A stretch of DNA of 64,000 nt, taken from contig CATQJL010000223.1 of assembly GCA_958299035.1 (NCBI GenBank), positions 54,852,302 through 54,916,301 of the forward strand, read 5' to 3'. Shown in pieces: positions 46,094-57,135 of the stretch (the first letter of the stretch is position 1; each line of letters opens with the position of its first letter). The notes beneath the pieces were generated by a model. That model had not been told where the DNA came from. It did no database searches and saw only the letters and a list, made by a program, of their open reading frames with translations. The position numbers were made by a program, and so were the translations under genes. The DNA comes from Cylicocyclus nassatus (lineage: Eukaryota; Nematoda; Chromadorea; Rhabditida; Strongylidae).

Positions 46094-48235
46094 AGCTTCA
46101 AGCAAGATAACGTCTCGACATGGTTCAATGTGTTTCATTTTGTCAAGTTTGTTCCTGATCCTCGTGTCTCTGTGACTCCAAGAGTTTTCAGCGTTGTTCG
46201 TAAGTTTCTTTTACTACTTTCACCTGATTTTATTTTGATGTTGCCAAGGAACGCCTTTCTATAGATCATCCACTCCAAGCACACAAGAAAAAGAAGCTGA
46301 TAAGAATGTTCCAAGAAAATTGGATCGCGTTGTTGAGGTGCACAGTGAGTTTTGTAGACACTTCAGCTTTCAAGCTCTATGAAAGGTTTTGTTAGGTGCC
46401 TCCTAAACTTTTGTCTCTGTTGATACCCTACGTTACCGAGAATGTCCTAGATAAGCTGGACGAACCTCACAAAACCGCCGATTTTTTCTTCAAGGTATGC
46501 CTCTTCGACATCCTAAATTCCTCTGGTAAAGTATTTTAGGCTTTCGATAAAGGTGATATGTTTGCTATTCTGTCACTAGGCGCCATTTTCAAGTTGATTG
46601 TCGCTCACAATTTGTAAGTTGTAGAACCTCAATAGATAGAATGTCGTAATTATCATGTTTAGTGAGTATCCCAACTTCTACGACCACGTTTACTCATTAA
46701 CCAAGCCATCCGTACTGTACTTGGAACAGAAAGAGAAATTCATTACCCTTCTTGATCAGTTCCTCTCATCTACGTGAGCTTCCATATGCTATACCACTTT
46801 TTCACATATGAAATCTGTATTGTCTGACTACTTCAAAATTTGATTTAGCGTTTCTGACACTACCTTATTGTTGAATGCCACACGCTTGTAATCAGTGATT
46901 TCTAGGCACATCCCTAATTATGTGGTCGCGGGTTTTGCAAAGAGGCTTTCTCGCATGCTTCTCTTAGCTCCACTGGACGCTCAAGAACCGGTACTAGGAT
47001 TGATCAGAAATCTGATGACTCGCCACCCTAATGTAGCTTGCCTCATTCATCGTGATGTGCCAGGTATACTTATCAATTGCGCATTATATTTTTAGTCTGT
47101 TATGACAATCTTCCAGAAACTCTTGCTTCTGACCCATACGACGAAAATGAACCAAGTCTGAGCAAATGTAACGCTCTCAATAGCTCACTTTGGGAGATCA
47201 AGGTAATCCGTCTTTTTTGCTTTACACTACTGATTCCCATAACCGCAACATTCCTTTCGTTCAAAGAGTTTGCAAAAACACTGGCATCCGAATGTGGCGA
47301 AACGAGCGAATTTCGTTGATAAGAAACTGCAACAGGTACTCTTCTTTTGTTTCGGGTTGCTCTTCATGTAACTTCTCACATAACTTTGTTTGTTTAAGGT
47401 GGAGTCATTTGTACGCTTCCGTTGTCAAGACGAGCTTTTCTCGAACATGATGGCAAGACCTTTTGGCAGTAGAGAAGGCTCCATGGAAGAGAAGTATAGC
47501 CGTGCACAGGTATGTCTTTTGCTAAACATATAAATAGCAGTGGCGTACCCAGGATTTCCGCTCGGGGGGGGGGGCGACAAAAATTTTTTTCAAATGAAGG
47601 TGCGTGGCGTTAGCCACGCACTCCGAAAAAATTTTAGGGGTGCTTCTCAAAATTTTTGCGGGTCCCCAACCCCTAAAATCTGGAAAAAGGGGCTTGGCGT
47701 TAGCCACGCCTCCGAAAAAAATTTTTTTACAAGGCTAATTTAAATATTTAAAAATTTTTAAAAATTATTTTAATTATTTACGAGTACAAACAAGTCATTT
47801 GCACATTTTTATAACCCTTATAAGTAACCTTCAAAATTTTCGCGACCCATTCTCGGGGGGGGGGCCCCCCCCCCGCTCGGTACGCCACTGATAAATAGCT
47901 ATCAAAAAGTACCTTCAAGTTTGTAGTTATTTGGTCTATCTTATGTCGGGATAATGTGAGGACCAGATTACTGCTCAACCGTGTTATCCTCACTTTTCAG
48001 GATGGTTCAGACGATGAGGATATCCCAACTAAAAGGACTCCAATGGCAAAGAGGGGAAAATTCGCAAGAAAGCATGAAGTAGGTCTTTTGTTAATGACCT
48101 CGATCTATTAAAAGCTTATCTGTCTTCAAGGAACAAAAAGAACATAGCATCCCTATCAACTTCACCCCTCCAACCGGCCAACTGTTTCCTGAAAACTCCT
48201 TCAATCTCATGTATGAGAAGTTCTGGTGTGTTTGA
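46094..48235 (+). CDS. NOC4L: NOC4L, nucleolar complex protein 4 homologue (5' end unresolved)
   Basis: Noc4 works with Nop14 in nucleolar maturation and export of the 40S ribosomal subunit. Exons: 46094-46199 (start could be 46103), 46265-46344, 46396-46494, 46540-46613, 46663-46773, 46906-47063, 47117-47202, 47267-47335, 47399-47509, 48001-48078, 48131-48235; 358 visible residues, all phases consistent. Matches to human NOC4L include MFQENWIALLRCTVP (FQAMWLSFLKHKLP), HNFEYPNFYDHVYSL (HNLEYPDFYRKLYGL), VVAGFAKRLSRM, RHPNVACLIHR, SDPYDENEPSLSKCNAL and SSLWEIK. The human protein is 516 aa; about 150 N-terminal residues are missing and no convincing upstream exon was found between 45.5 and 46.09 kb. 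Introns are tiny (45-65 nt) except one holding a hAT MITE. Confidence 0.88.
47538..47890. mobile_element. 353-bp hAT MITE, target duplication ATAAATAG, in a NOC4L intron
   Basis: TIR CAGTGGCGTACC at 47538 and its complement ending at 47890, flanked by exact 8-bp duplications ATAAATAG (47530-47537, 47891-47898). The ends continue into G- and C-homopolymers (GGGGGGGGG near 47565; CCCCCCCCC near 47867) that pair. A GGCGTTAGCCACGC word recurs inside, and a related word lies at 34647-34715 in the FAM172A-like intron 3. No transposase. Confidence 0.9.
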
Positions 48236-48466
48236 TAGTCCATGCAATGCTTAATTGTTGATTTTGTTGTTATCTCTTTGTTGTTCGTTGGTTGTTGACT
48301 TTTGCTGTATTTATTCTAATTTTACAGTATAATGATAAATGTTTGTAGCACTTTGTGTCTCACTTGCAGGTGTACAAATTCACTGTTTACATTAATTTTG
48401 TTCCTGAAAATTGTTATGATATACGAAGTGCCTTCCAGGGTTCGGTCATTGTTCGTTTGATTAGCG

Positions 48467-50377
48467 ATGAACATGAACAGTCCTCATCCATCAGTGCTGG
48501 GTGGTTTGGGAGGCGAGACTCCAGCACATGGTCCTGCTTCAATCTTAGGTGGGTGGTGCTTACAGCTATATATAATTCTTGGTTCTCATTGTTCGTTAGT
48601 TCTTCGTAAGCTACAGATTGCTTATCTAGCTTTCAATAAGAACTATCAATCTGGTTTTGTACCTCAGTATATCTTTGCAGGTGGCCATGGGGGCCCTGGC
48701 TCCGTACTTGGTCAGCATGGTGGACCTGGGTCTGTGTTGGGCCCTGGTTCCATCATGGGACCATCTAGTATAGTAGGGCCTAACAGTCTTCTTGGACCGT
48801 CTTCAATGATAGGTGGATCTCATCAGCAACAGAGTGAGTTTTTTTGCTTCTCTGCAGTTTTAGACCTGTGTGAGCGAGCATGTATGTCGATATTTTAGGT
48901 ATGATGCACAGCAATCATGGTGGACCTGGCTCGATGGTTGGGTTTGCTTCGCAAGATCGTGGAAGTAATATGAATCTAAACCTAAACATCAATCCTTCAT
49001 CAGTCGTAAATGTAGGAGGGAATCCGGGTTCTGTGTTCCAGGTTTGTTCTTTATATTTTCACTCCAGTAGAAATGAAATCTCATGATTTTCTTGATCCAT
49101 AATATTTGCATTGTAAATTCTGTCCTAGTTTCTAGTCAAACTTTGTTGAAAGAAATTAAGGGGTCTTGAACACGATTTTCTTTATGAAGATATTTCATTC
49201 CGATCCTTTGCTGTTGCAGGACATGAATCCCGGATCAGTTGGTCCTAATCTCGCTGTACCTATGACTCCTTTGAATTTCGAGCAGGTAATTTTCTCGTAT
49301 GTAACTTTCGAGTTTTTGATGCTTCATATTTTTCTCTTAAGCAAAGTTATCGAGATACAAATCATATGCCGGCATCAAATCTACCAGCAGCTATGATGCC
49401 AGCTACTCCAGCTAGTGCCATTGACATTCCCATGCCCACTTTGCAAAATATTGTGTCTACCGTGAATTTGGGTTTGTAGTCTGTTTAAGTATATTGGTCA
49501 CACTCCAACTTGATTTTTAGGTGTACCACTGGACTTGAAGAAGATAGCTTTGCATGCACGCAACGCAGAATATAATCCAAAACGTTTTGCCGCTGTGATC
49601 ATGCGCATTCGTGAACCGCGAACAACTGCACTCATATTCTCCAGTGGCAAAATGGTTTGCACTGGCGCAAAATCAGAGGATGCTAGCAGGTACTGCGTCT
49701 AGCGAGACTATTGCGAATTTTTGAACTTGTGGCTTTTCAGGCTGGCTGCTCGAAAGTACGCTAGAATAGTGCAAAAACTAGGATTTGACGCTAAATTTAC
49801 GGAGTTCAAAGTGAGTTTTTGAACTCTTTTTATTACTTTGAGGCAATATGATTGCAGCTGCGCAAATAATTGCCAAAATAGGAACAGTCATATTCAATGC
49901 AAACATAAAGGAGAGTTAGCTGCGTACTCTATCAATTTATTTAGGTGCAAAATATGGTAGGATCCTGTGATGTACGCTTCCCTATCCAACTGGAGGGACT
50001 ATGTGTGACGCACACTCAATTCAGTACCTATGAACCAGAGTTGTTCCCTGGACTTATCTATCGTATGGTCAAACCTCGTGTGGTCTTGCTGATCTTCGTT
50101 TCTGGAAAGGTTGGAGTATTTCTTTAATAGATTATGGAAAATTTGTTCAACTTAGTGTTTTACCTCTACATTTGTGGTTTGTTTGGTTGTTTCCACTTTC
50201 ATTCTGATTGGGTCCACGCATTTACTCTCATCTTTCCATCTCGGTGGTTATAGCAATATACGTGCGCTTTCAAGGTAGTTCCTCTTTCAGGTTGTTATCA
50301 CTGGAGCCAAGTTCAAAAAGGATATTGACGACGCTTTCAGCCAGATATACCCGATATTAAAAGGATTCAAGAAGTGA
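48467..50377 (+). CDS. tbp-1: TATA-box-binding protein (TBP)
   Basis: General transcription factor that bends TATA DNA and nucleates TFIID, TFIIIB and SL1. Exons: 48467-48548, 48681-48833, 48899-49041, 49220-49285, 49342-49471, 49521-49689, 49741-49810, 49945-50109, 50291-50377; 354 residues, every phase consistent. The N-terminal half (about 1-180) is a low-complexity Gly/Pro/Ser/Asn region with repeated [13 protein letters not shown] words and a short HQQQ, starting [16 protein letters not shown]. The C-terminal core (about 182-354) has both pseudo-repeats: [49 protein letters not shown], then [47 protein letters not shown] and the end YPILKGFKK. This is a near-canonical core. The start is the first ATG in the region giving the family-like N-terminus. 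Confidence 0.97.
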
Positions 50378-50762
50378 ATTAGCTATCTGTTTAGAAATGT
50401 TTGCTTTCGATTAGACTGGAAACTTGGAAAAGCTGTGCAAGAATTTGATAGTCATGCGCTTCGGTAGTTGAAGAGTTATCTGTACAGCGATGCGATCAAT
50501 CATACGTGTGTGTGTTCTACAGTATTTCTTTCGTTGTTATGTTCAGATTCTTATATTGTTACATGTTTCTATTTTTCTCGAATGTTGTGTGGACATGATG
50601 CTCATTTGGTCTTGGTGAACAAAATTGAATTCGAATTGTTAGTGTATATATCGTATAATATGTTTGCCTCTATTTATGACGTGGGAATGAATGTGGCACT
50701 CTGATTTTTTTGTGCGCATTGAAAGCAGTGCTTTCCTCGGCTGATGAATATACTTGAAAATG

Positions 50763-50800
50763 AATAAACGAAGAATCTTTTTTCTGGAGGATCTATTGCA
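50763..50800 (+). promoter_or_regulatory. TBP poly(A) signal and presumed SL acceptor of TTC27 (operon junction)
   Basis: AATAAA at 50763-50768 is the likely TBP cleavage signal, and the TTC27 ATG follows at 50800. TTTTTTCTGGAG just before the ATG is a plausible acceptor. A poly(A) signal this close to the next start codon leaves no room for a promoter and implies polycistronic transcription with trans-splicing. Confidence 0.6.
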
Positions 50801-53800
50801 TGGAATTTTCGGAGAAAATGACAGAAGGATCTTCATGGAAGCTTCTTAGTGAAGCGCAAGATCTGTCAGCACTTCATCGTATTCTGAGTGACCTTTCTTC
50901 TGAGGATATACTGTCGTTGGTGGACAAGGCTTTTCTTGCTGTGATCGGTGCAAATTTTGCAGGTTGCAATGGTAAGTTATATGAAGGTATTTTTACGTTG
51001 AGAAAACAAGTTTCGTCGTGTGCTTACGGCAAGTGAGGGCGGTCTGAACATTGGGATTTGAGTTTTACCAGCTGGCACTGGTGTCTGCTACTCACTCAGA
51101 ATTCACCAACTGCAAAAGTGCAAAATTATTTTGGCTTTTTTTCATTACTGTCATCAGGTGTTGTTATTTACACCATCGCTAGCTCGAGAGGTGGAGAAGT
51201 CTATGTAAAATGAACTTAAGCGTTTATTAGTGGGAGTTTAGAAATAGATGCCGCAACAGATACTTATCCGCTTCGCCATATGGTGAATCACTGATGCTGC
51301 GATCTATTCTGAGGCGAATGAAGTTTATAAGTTTAATTTGTCTGAAGGTTCCCTGCCACGAGTAAATTATTTGCATTGTTGCCTAGGCAGTGACTTAGTT
51401 GTAACTATAATATCTTTTGCATATTGAACACAGTACTTATGCCCGAAAGTTGTCTTCTAGCTGCTGTTACGAATAGGCGAAGGAAACTTTAAATTTGATC
51501 ATCGCCTATGGTTATTCAGGATCAGCTTCTCCGTCTCTTCCCCCATTCATGTCTCATGTTGTAGCCGCCTCAAAATTGAAATTTGATCTCAATGAGCCGT
51601 ACTTCAAAGTCAGGTGTGTTCCAGTCAATAGATTAGAAGGCTGGTTTTTTGCCGAAGTGAAGCTCAGTTAAAATAAAATATATGAAAATGTTTAGACGAC
51701 TATCTTTGCTTCATTTGGCCAAAATTGCTCTGCTGGATCAGAAGCATGTCATCGAGTCGTCCTTGAGGGCGAGGTTGTTAACATTCAGGTAAAGGAGAAT
51801 ATTTGAATTCAAAAATTCGACTTTTTGAGCCGTGTTTAGGATTTTGCTGCTATGGCAAAAAATTCTTCGTGAACCTTGCACGATTTTGAAGGATCGCATA
51901 GATGATATTGTAAGCGTGGGTATCCCACCCGTAATATAGTCTCTGAACCTTGCTTGTTCAGACTCGAGACCTTAATATCGACGAGCTGGAAGATGAAGAG
52001 AAAGTACAGTACTTGCTAGAAAGGGCAAATTCACATCTGGTTTACTACAATTACGAGAAATGCTCTGACTGCATAGAGTAGGTTTTTTAGCTAAAGTTCC
52101 AAGCTGGTGCTCTCATGTACTCTTGAGGACTTGCACTAGACTAAATGAAAAACATCTCTCGTTTAAGACAAGCATTGAAGATTTCTGGACTGAATCTGGA
52201 GCTGGCGGGAAAAATGGGTAAGCGGACACGTTTCCAGAAGGATGACATAGCCCAACTTGTTTTGAGCGCCGTAAGTATAACTTCCACTTTACAGCTTTCA
52301 CACCAAAATAAAAAAATAACATGAGAGAATTTAGAATTCTACAGCGCCGTCGCAGGTTCACCTAGATGCAGATGTTCCCGCAAATTGCTCTCTAAACGAT
52401 GATACCCTCCTTGAAAACGTGAGATTTTGTCACTCTAAATTATATATCAAAAAACTCATTTTTGTGTAGATCTCACTTGCCGAAGGCGACACGCAGGCTG
52501 GATATCTATCTCCTATACAACTTGCTGTAATTCTGGCTGTCTTTCGATATGAACGGCGAACTGAACACTGTGACGAGCTATTCATGGAAAGAGCAGACGC
52601 ATTTCTCGACAAGGTCGAGTCAATAATGTATTTAGTCTTTCCACCTTTCAAACATTTTGACATAAATTACAGATTATCAGTCAGAGACGATGTTGGCCGG
52701 TGCAGACTGCAGCTCTGTTAGCTAGATCTGAGCTGGAAAGGACGAAAAATCGACGAGTGGAAAGAGCATGTGCACAGTCTGAGTTGATTTGCAAATTGAT
52801 GGATGGAGATGACAAGGTATGCATAATTTTGATTTTTTTATTCTTCCCTTTGAGGTCATCGGTCAAATTATGTGGTTATTTTTTTTAAATACTATAAAAA
52901 GTCAAACTCACAGATAGCTTAATCGTGTAACGTGCCATCTGAAAATATTAGGTTGGTGCTAAAGTCCTGTCGTTTCATTTTCAAAAATTTATAACTTCGC
53001 GAGATTTCAACGGATTTGCTTGCTTGCAATATTAGAAAGAATAGGCCTTCCGCTTTCAATCTTTGTTTTGTGGAGCTTCTGTTTCACACTGAGTGCAGAG
53101 ATAAAAATGGAAAACTAAGACCATGTAAACTTTGACCATTTTAAGTTAGGTAAAAACCTGGAATGCCGCAGAAAAATTTGAAATCTTCAGTACATATGTT
53201 TTTTGACCTACTCTTTGCATCTGTGAAAAAATTGTACTGTTTGGACATCTCTGTGAGAAGTTATGAATATCGAGTTTGCTATGGAAAACGCCAAAATTAA
53301 TTAATTTGTCAGTTCTCGCGAAAATCATAACTTCTCACAGGGACGTCCAAACAGCACAATTTTTTCATAGTTGCAAAGGGTAGGTCAAAAAACATATGTA
53401 CTGACGATTTCAGATTTTTCTGCAGCATTCCAGATTTTTGGTGACCTAACTTAAAATGGTCAAAGTTCACATGGTCTTAGTCTTCCATTTTTATCTCTGC
53501 ACTCAGTGTGAAACAGAAGCTCCACAAAACTAAGATTGAAAGCGGAAGACCAATTCTTTCTAATAAAATTATAAGCAAGCAAATCCGTCGAAATCTCGCG
53601 AAGTTACAAATTTTTGAAAATGAAACGACAGGACTTTTGCACCAACCTAATAATTTACTGTTGTTTTGAGTTAGATTAGTCGATAATATTTTATAAGTTT
53701 CAATCCCTACCAGATCTACTATAACTCTGGTCGATTGGCAGAAGTCTTCGAAGACCATTTGCAGACTGCTGAAGATGTGATCTCAAAGCGTTGCAAATTT

Positions 53801-56329
53801 GTGCTTGCCAGCGGTTTGGATCCTTTTTGGGAAGCTCACGTTATACATGCGGAGACTCTGCGATCTCTAGGGTGCACATCGGTTGGTTTCTTTGAACTTC
53901 TCAAACTGCTGCCGTATTCAATGACATATTGGTTCAGTATCTCGCGAACATTTGTCATTTTAGGAATGCTTGCTAATCTACGAGAAGCTTGAAATGTGGG
54001 ATAATGTCATAGACTGTTTCAAGCAACTCGGTCAGCTGGAGAAGGTGGGTGTCATCTTAGCTTCCTTTGCAAAACTGAATTTGCAATATTTCAGGCAGAA
54101 GCTTTGATTAGAAAATTATTAGCAGATCGGCCTAATGACTCTATGCTCTATTGCTATTTGGGAGACATAACTTTGGAAAGAAGTTATTACGATAAGGCCA
54201 TTGAGGTAAGGCCTGGTCAAAAGCATATGATCCTCACATTCACTATCAAAAAATGTTACGTCCATTTTTCTCAATTATACGTGACTCGTAGATTCTTGGC
54301 TGGCGATTTTATCTACAGATTTCCAGATATCAAATGACCGAAACGCTCGTGCTCGCAAGTCATATGGATTCTTGATGTTGATTCGTAATCAATTTGATAG
54401 TGCATATGAGCATCTGAGGAGGAGTCTAGAACTGCAACCTATACAGGTCAGTTTGTCAAAAGCCAGAGTTTTTTTTACAGTCGGCTGTTCTCAAGCAGAA
54501 ATTCGGCTAGCGCCTCGTTGGTATCACGCCTTCTTTTCTTTCTCATAATATGAAAAAGTTATTTTTTGTAGCTCGGAGTGTGGTTCAATGCCGGTTACTG
54601 TGCGTGGAAGTTGGAACGTTATGCAGACGCAGTCACCTGCTATCATCGATGTGTAGGTTACCATATCAATACCATGGCAAAGTGTGCAAAAAATAATCCT
54701 TTCAGGTTAGCTTCGAGCCAGAACATTTTGAAGCGTGGAACAATCTATCGGCTGCTTATATCAAGTTGGGACAGAAAGAGAGAGCTGCCAAAATTTTAAA
54801 GGTAGAGTGACGAAGTTGTCGACTGTGCTATAGCATATCTATCTCAGGAGGCCTTGAAGTTCAACTATGAACACCCAAAAGTGTGGGAGAATTATCTTCT
54901 TCTATGCGTGGACACCGGACAATTTGATCAGGTAAGTGTTATTCAAAATATAAACAAAAAGGGAAGGGATTTGAACAGCGTACCTATACACTAGCAAAAG
55001 AATTTTTTAATGGATATTTTATCGGAGGAGAAGAGCAACAAAGTTCCAGAAAAATTACCAGTAAAGTGGTTAAACCCAAAGAAGAAAAAAAATAAATCGA
55101 GTCCAAACGACAAATACATGACGCCAAAACAGTTTTCGATCCAATTAATTTCAAAACTATACAAATAATACAGAAAATAAGAAAAAATCAACAAAATGGG
55201 CGAAAATTTAATTCAGAATTAACAGCAAAAATCTTTCAGACATAAATTCCCCCAAAAAATTCTCAGTTATAGAATTTCCAGAAACTTGTCTTCGGTAACT
55301 TTATTTAATATCAGACTTGCACCTCTGAAAATAGGTCCCGAAGTTTTTGAAAATGGTTCACATAATTGAAAAATCCATGTTAACTTGTTCATTGTTAATA
55401 GTTTTTTCGTAGGCGATCCTAGCGTTCCACCGACTGCTGGATCTCAATAAACAGCAAAAAGATGACGAAGTCTTGGAAATCCTCGCTGCAAATGTATCAA
55501 AAATGTGTGATGAGGTATTTCACTTTGCTTTGTGTAGATGAAAAACAGAAAGGATGGCGCGTTTATAGGCTGATGACGAGCAGTCGAGGAATGAAGCGTC
55601 ATCATTGAAGGCAGAGCTGGTGAAGCTGTTTGGACGAGTCAGCTCGGTGCAGACGCTGTCAGGGAAGATTAGTATTAACACTACTCTATTGTTTTTGAAA
55701 AGTGGTCTTTCTTGATTTATAAATTTGATTGTATCGAATTGATGGTAACGTTTTTGCGATCTATCTGCGTAAATCTCAGCTCAGCTTATTTTAGGCATGG
55801 CGATCGTATGCATCCCTGAAGAAACCCAAAAGCGATAACATTGAAGAGGCAGAAAAATACATACAGCTGTTGGAGAGAGCGTTACTTGCAGACTCGAATA
55901 AGCCCGTAAGTTTTTAGTTTTCGAAATTTCGTGGTTGCTCTGAAAATAAGATTTTATCTACATTGTCGTTAATGAGAATATTTTTTATAAAATTGTGTGA
56001 CTGCATTTTTTTTAATTATAGAATTGGAGCAAAGATGCTCAACAATGTTGTTCTGTGCTTTCCTCAGCCATTCAATTATCTACCGAACGTCTCCGCGTTG
56101 CCTCGCTCAAAGGAGACGATGCGGTAAAACAGGTATGTCATAAAGACAAATAATGGTCAGAAGGGCCATCCTTGTTTAGGCAAAATCGCGAGTGAGGATG
56201 TCTCTCAGACCAATGGTCACGATAACAAAAAAGGAGTGGAGCGGACGCGAGCATGATGGGGAAAAATTTGCAGAAATTACAAAATTGTTAAATGAAGCTG
56301 ATAAAATGTTATCGGAAGTATCTTTATAA
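50800..56329 (+). CDS. TTC27: TTC27 homologue, tetratricopeptide-repeat protein
   Basis: 21 exons, 770 residues: 50800-50971, 51520-51613, 51696-51788, 51840-51909, 51962-52077, 52168-52270, 52335-52418, 52470-52613, 52673-52816, 53714-53881, 53964-54044, 54095-54205, 54327-54446, 54572-54652, 54706-54801, 54848-54931, 55413-55514, 55569-55646, 55795-55905, 56022-56132, 56180-56329. Phases all fit; the donor at 55646 is the least certain. The middle matches TTC27: AGKMGKRTRFQKDDIAQLVL and TKNRRVERACAQSELICKLM, then TPRs LGQLEKAEALIRKLL, CYLGDITLERSYYDKAIEIS, NARARKSYGFLM, LQPIQLGVWFNAGYCAWKLE, EAWNNLSAAYIKLGQKERAA and LKFNYEHPKVWENYLLL. Human TTC27 is 843 aa. Molecular role poorly known; the C. 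elegans orthologue is, from memory, trd-1. One intron holds a mariner-type MITE. Confidence 0.93.
52948..53650. mobile_element. 703-bp palindromic mariner MITE, TIR TTAGGTTGGTGC, in a TTC27 intron
   Basis: TTAGGTTGGTGCTAAAGTCC on the left and the complement of TTAGGTTGGTGCAAAAGTCC on the right, flanked by TA (52946-52947, 53651-53652). The two arms of about 310 bp are complementary almost throughout (CTGTCGTTTCATTTTCAAAA, CACTGAGTGCAGAGATAAAA, GTGAGAAGTTATG), around a ~50-bp AT-rich spacer near 53285-53330. The TIR start resembles that of mariner elements such as Hsmar1. No transposase. Confidence 0.88.
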
Positions 56330-57135
56330 TTTGTGTGGAGATTGTTATCTGTTTTATCGTTCCATTCTTGATTGTTACCGCTGTTTTTGTTGCTATGTCA
56401 GATAAAATTGCTTGTCCAGGTCATCTTCCTTTGAATTAGATAGCGAGCAAAAAATATTTTTTCGTGGCTAAAGTTCTTTTGCACGATCGGGGAACTTATT
56501 CCTGAAAAAAAAAGTAAGGATCCGCCACAACCAAAGTTGTAATTTATAGTAGTTTAGAATTAGAGATGACATTTTGAGAGGGATATGGTGCAACGGCTTA
56601 TGGGTTAGAGTCTTAAGGTTTATTACGAGAAATCATAGCAAAAAAGGAAAAGAAGAAAAATGAAGGCACAGGAAAGACAACAGAGTTGATTATTTCTCAG
56701 CAATGAAAAAGAAAGACGGTTAGTTATCGCACGACAAGATCCAGTCTATACGAATTTGGCGATTTCTTATGATAATGAGAAAATTTGTAAAGCTAACAAG
56801 GGGAAAAGCTTATGATGATCATGATTCGGATTAGTTATTACTATGCGAAAACAATTTTTAGTCGTAAGTATTCCATTAATGAGCTCATCGTCGGTCTAAT
56901 AGATTTGACAGTTGATGTAGTGCTCCTGCGGTGACGACAACAGTTGCGCGAGAACAAATGTCATGCTTGTAACTGCTGCCAAATGGCTTGTGACTTGCGC
57001 GTGAGGAATGGCCATAGAGGGCTCATTGCCATTGTGAACGCATTAATGTTGTCTCCAACGCAAGCAAACTACATCATATATCAAATCTACTAGGTTATAT
57101 GTAATATTCGTTTTTGATTAGAATTAGAGTAGGCA
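56330..57135. other. Convergent 3' intergenic region between TTC27 and the PAN gene
   Basis: About 800 bp separating two convergent stop codons; AT-rich with short ORFs only. It should contain both 3' UTRs. No clean AATAAA is seen directly after either stop. Confidence 0.45.

Noticed and set aside
46249..46264. Alternative NOC4L acceptor at 46248
   Set aside because: It would shift the following exon out of the frame that matches NOC4 (MFQENWIALLR); the acceptor at 46264 keeps phase with the exon ending at 46199.
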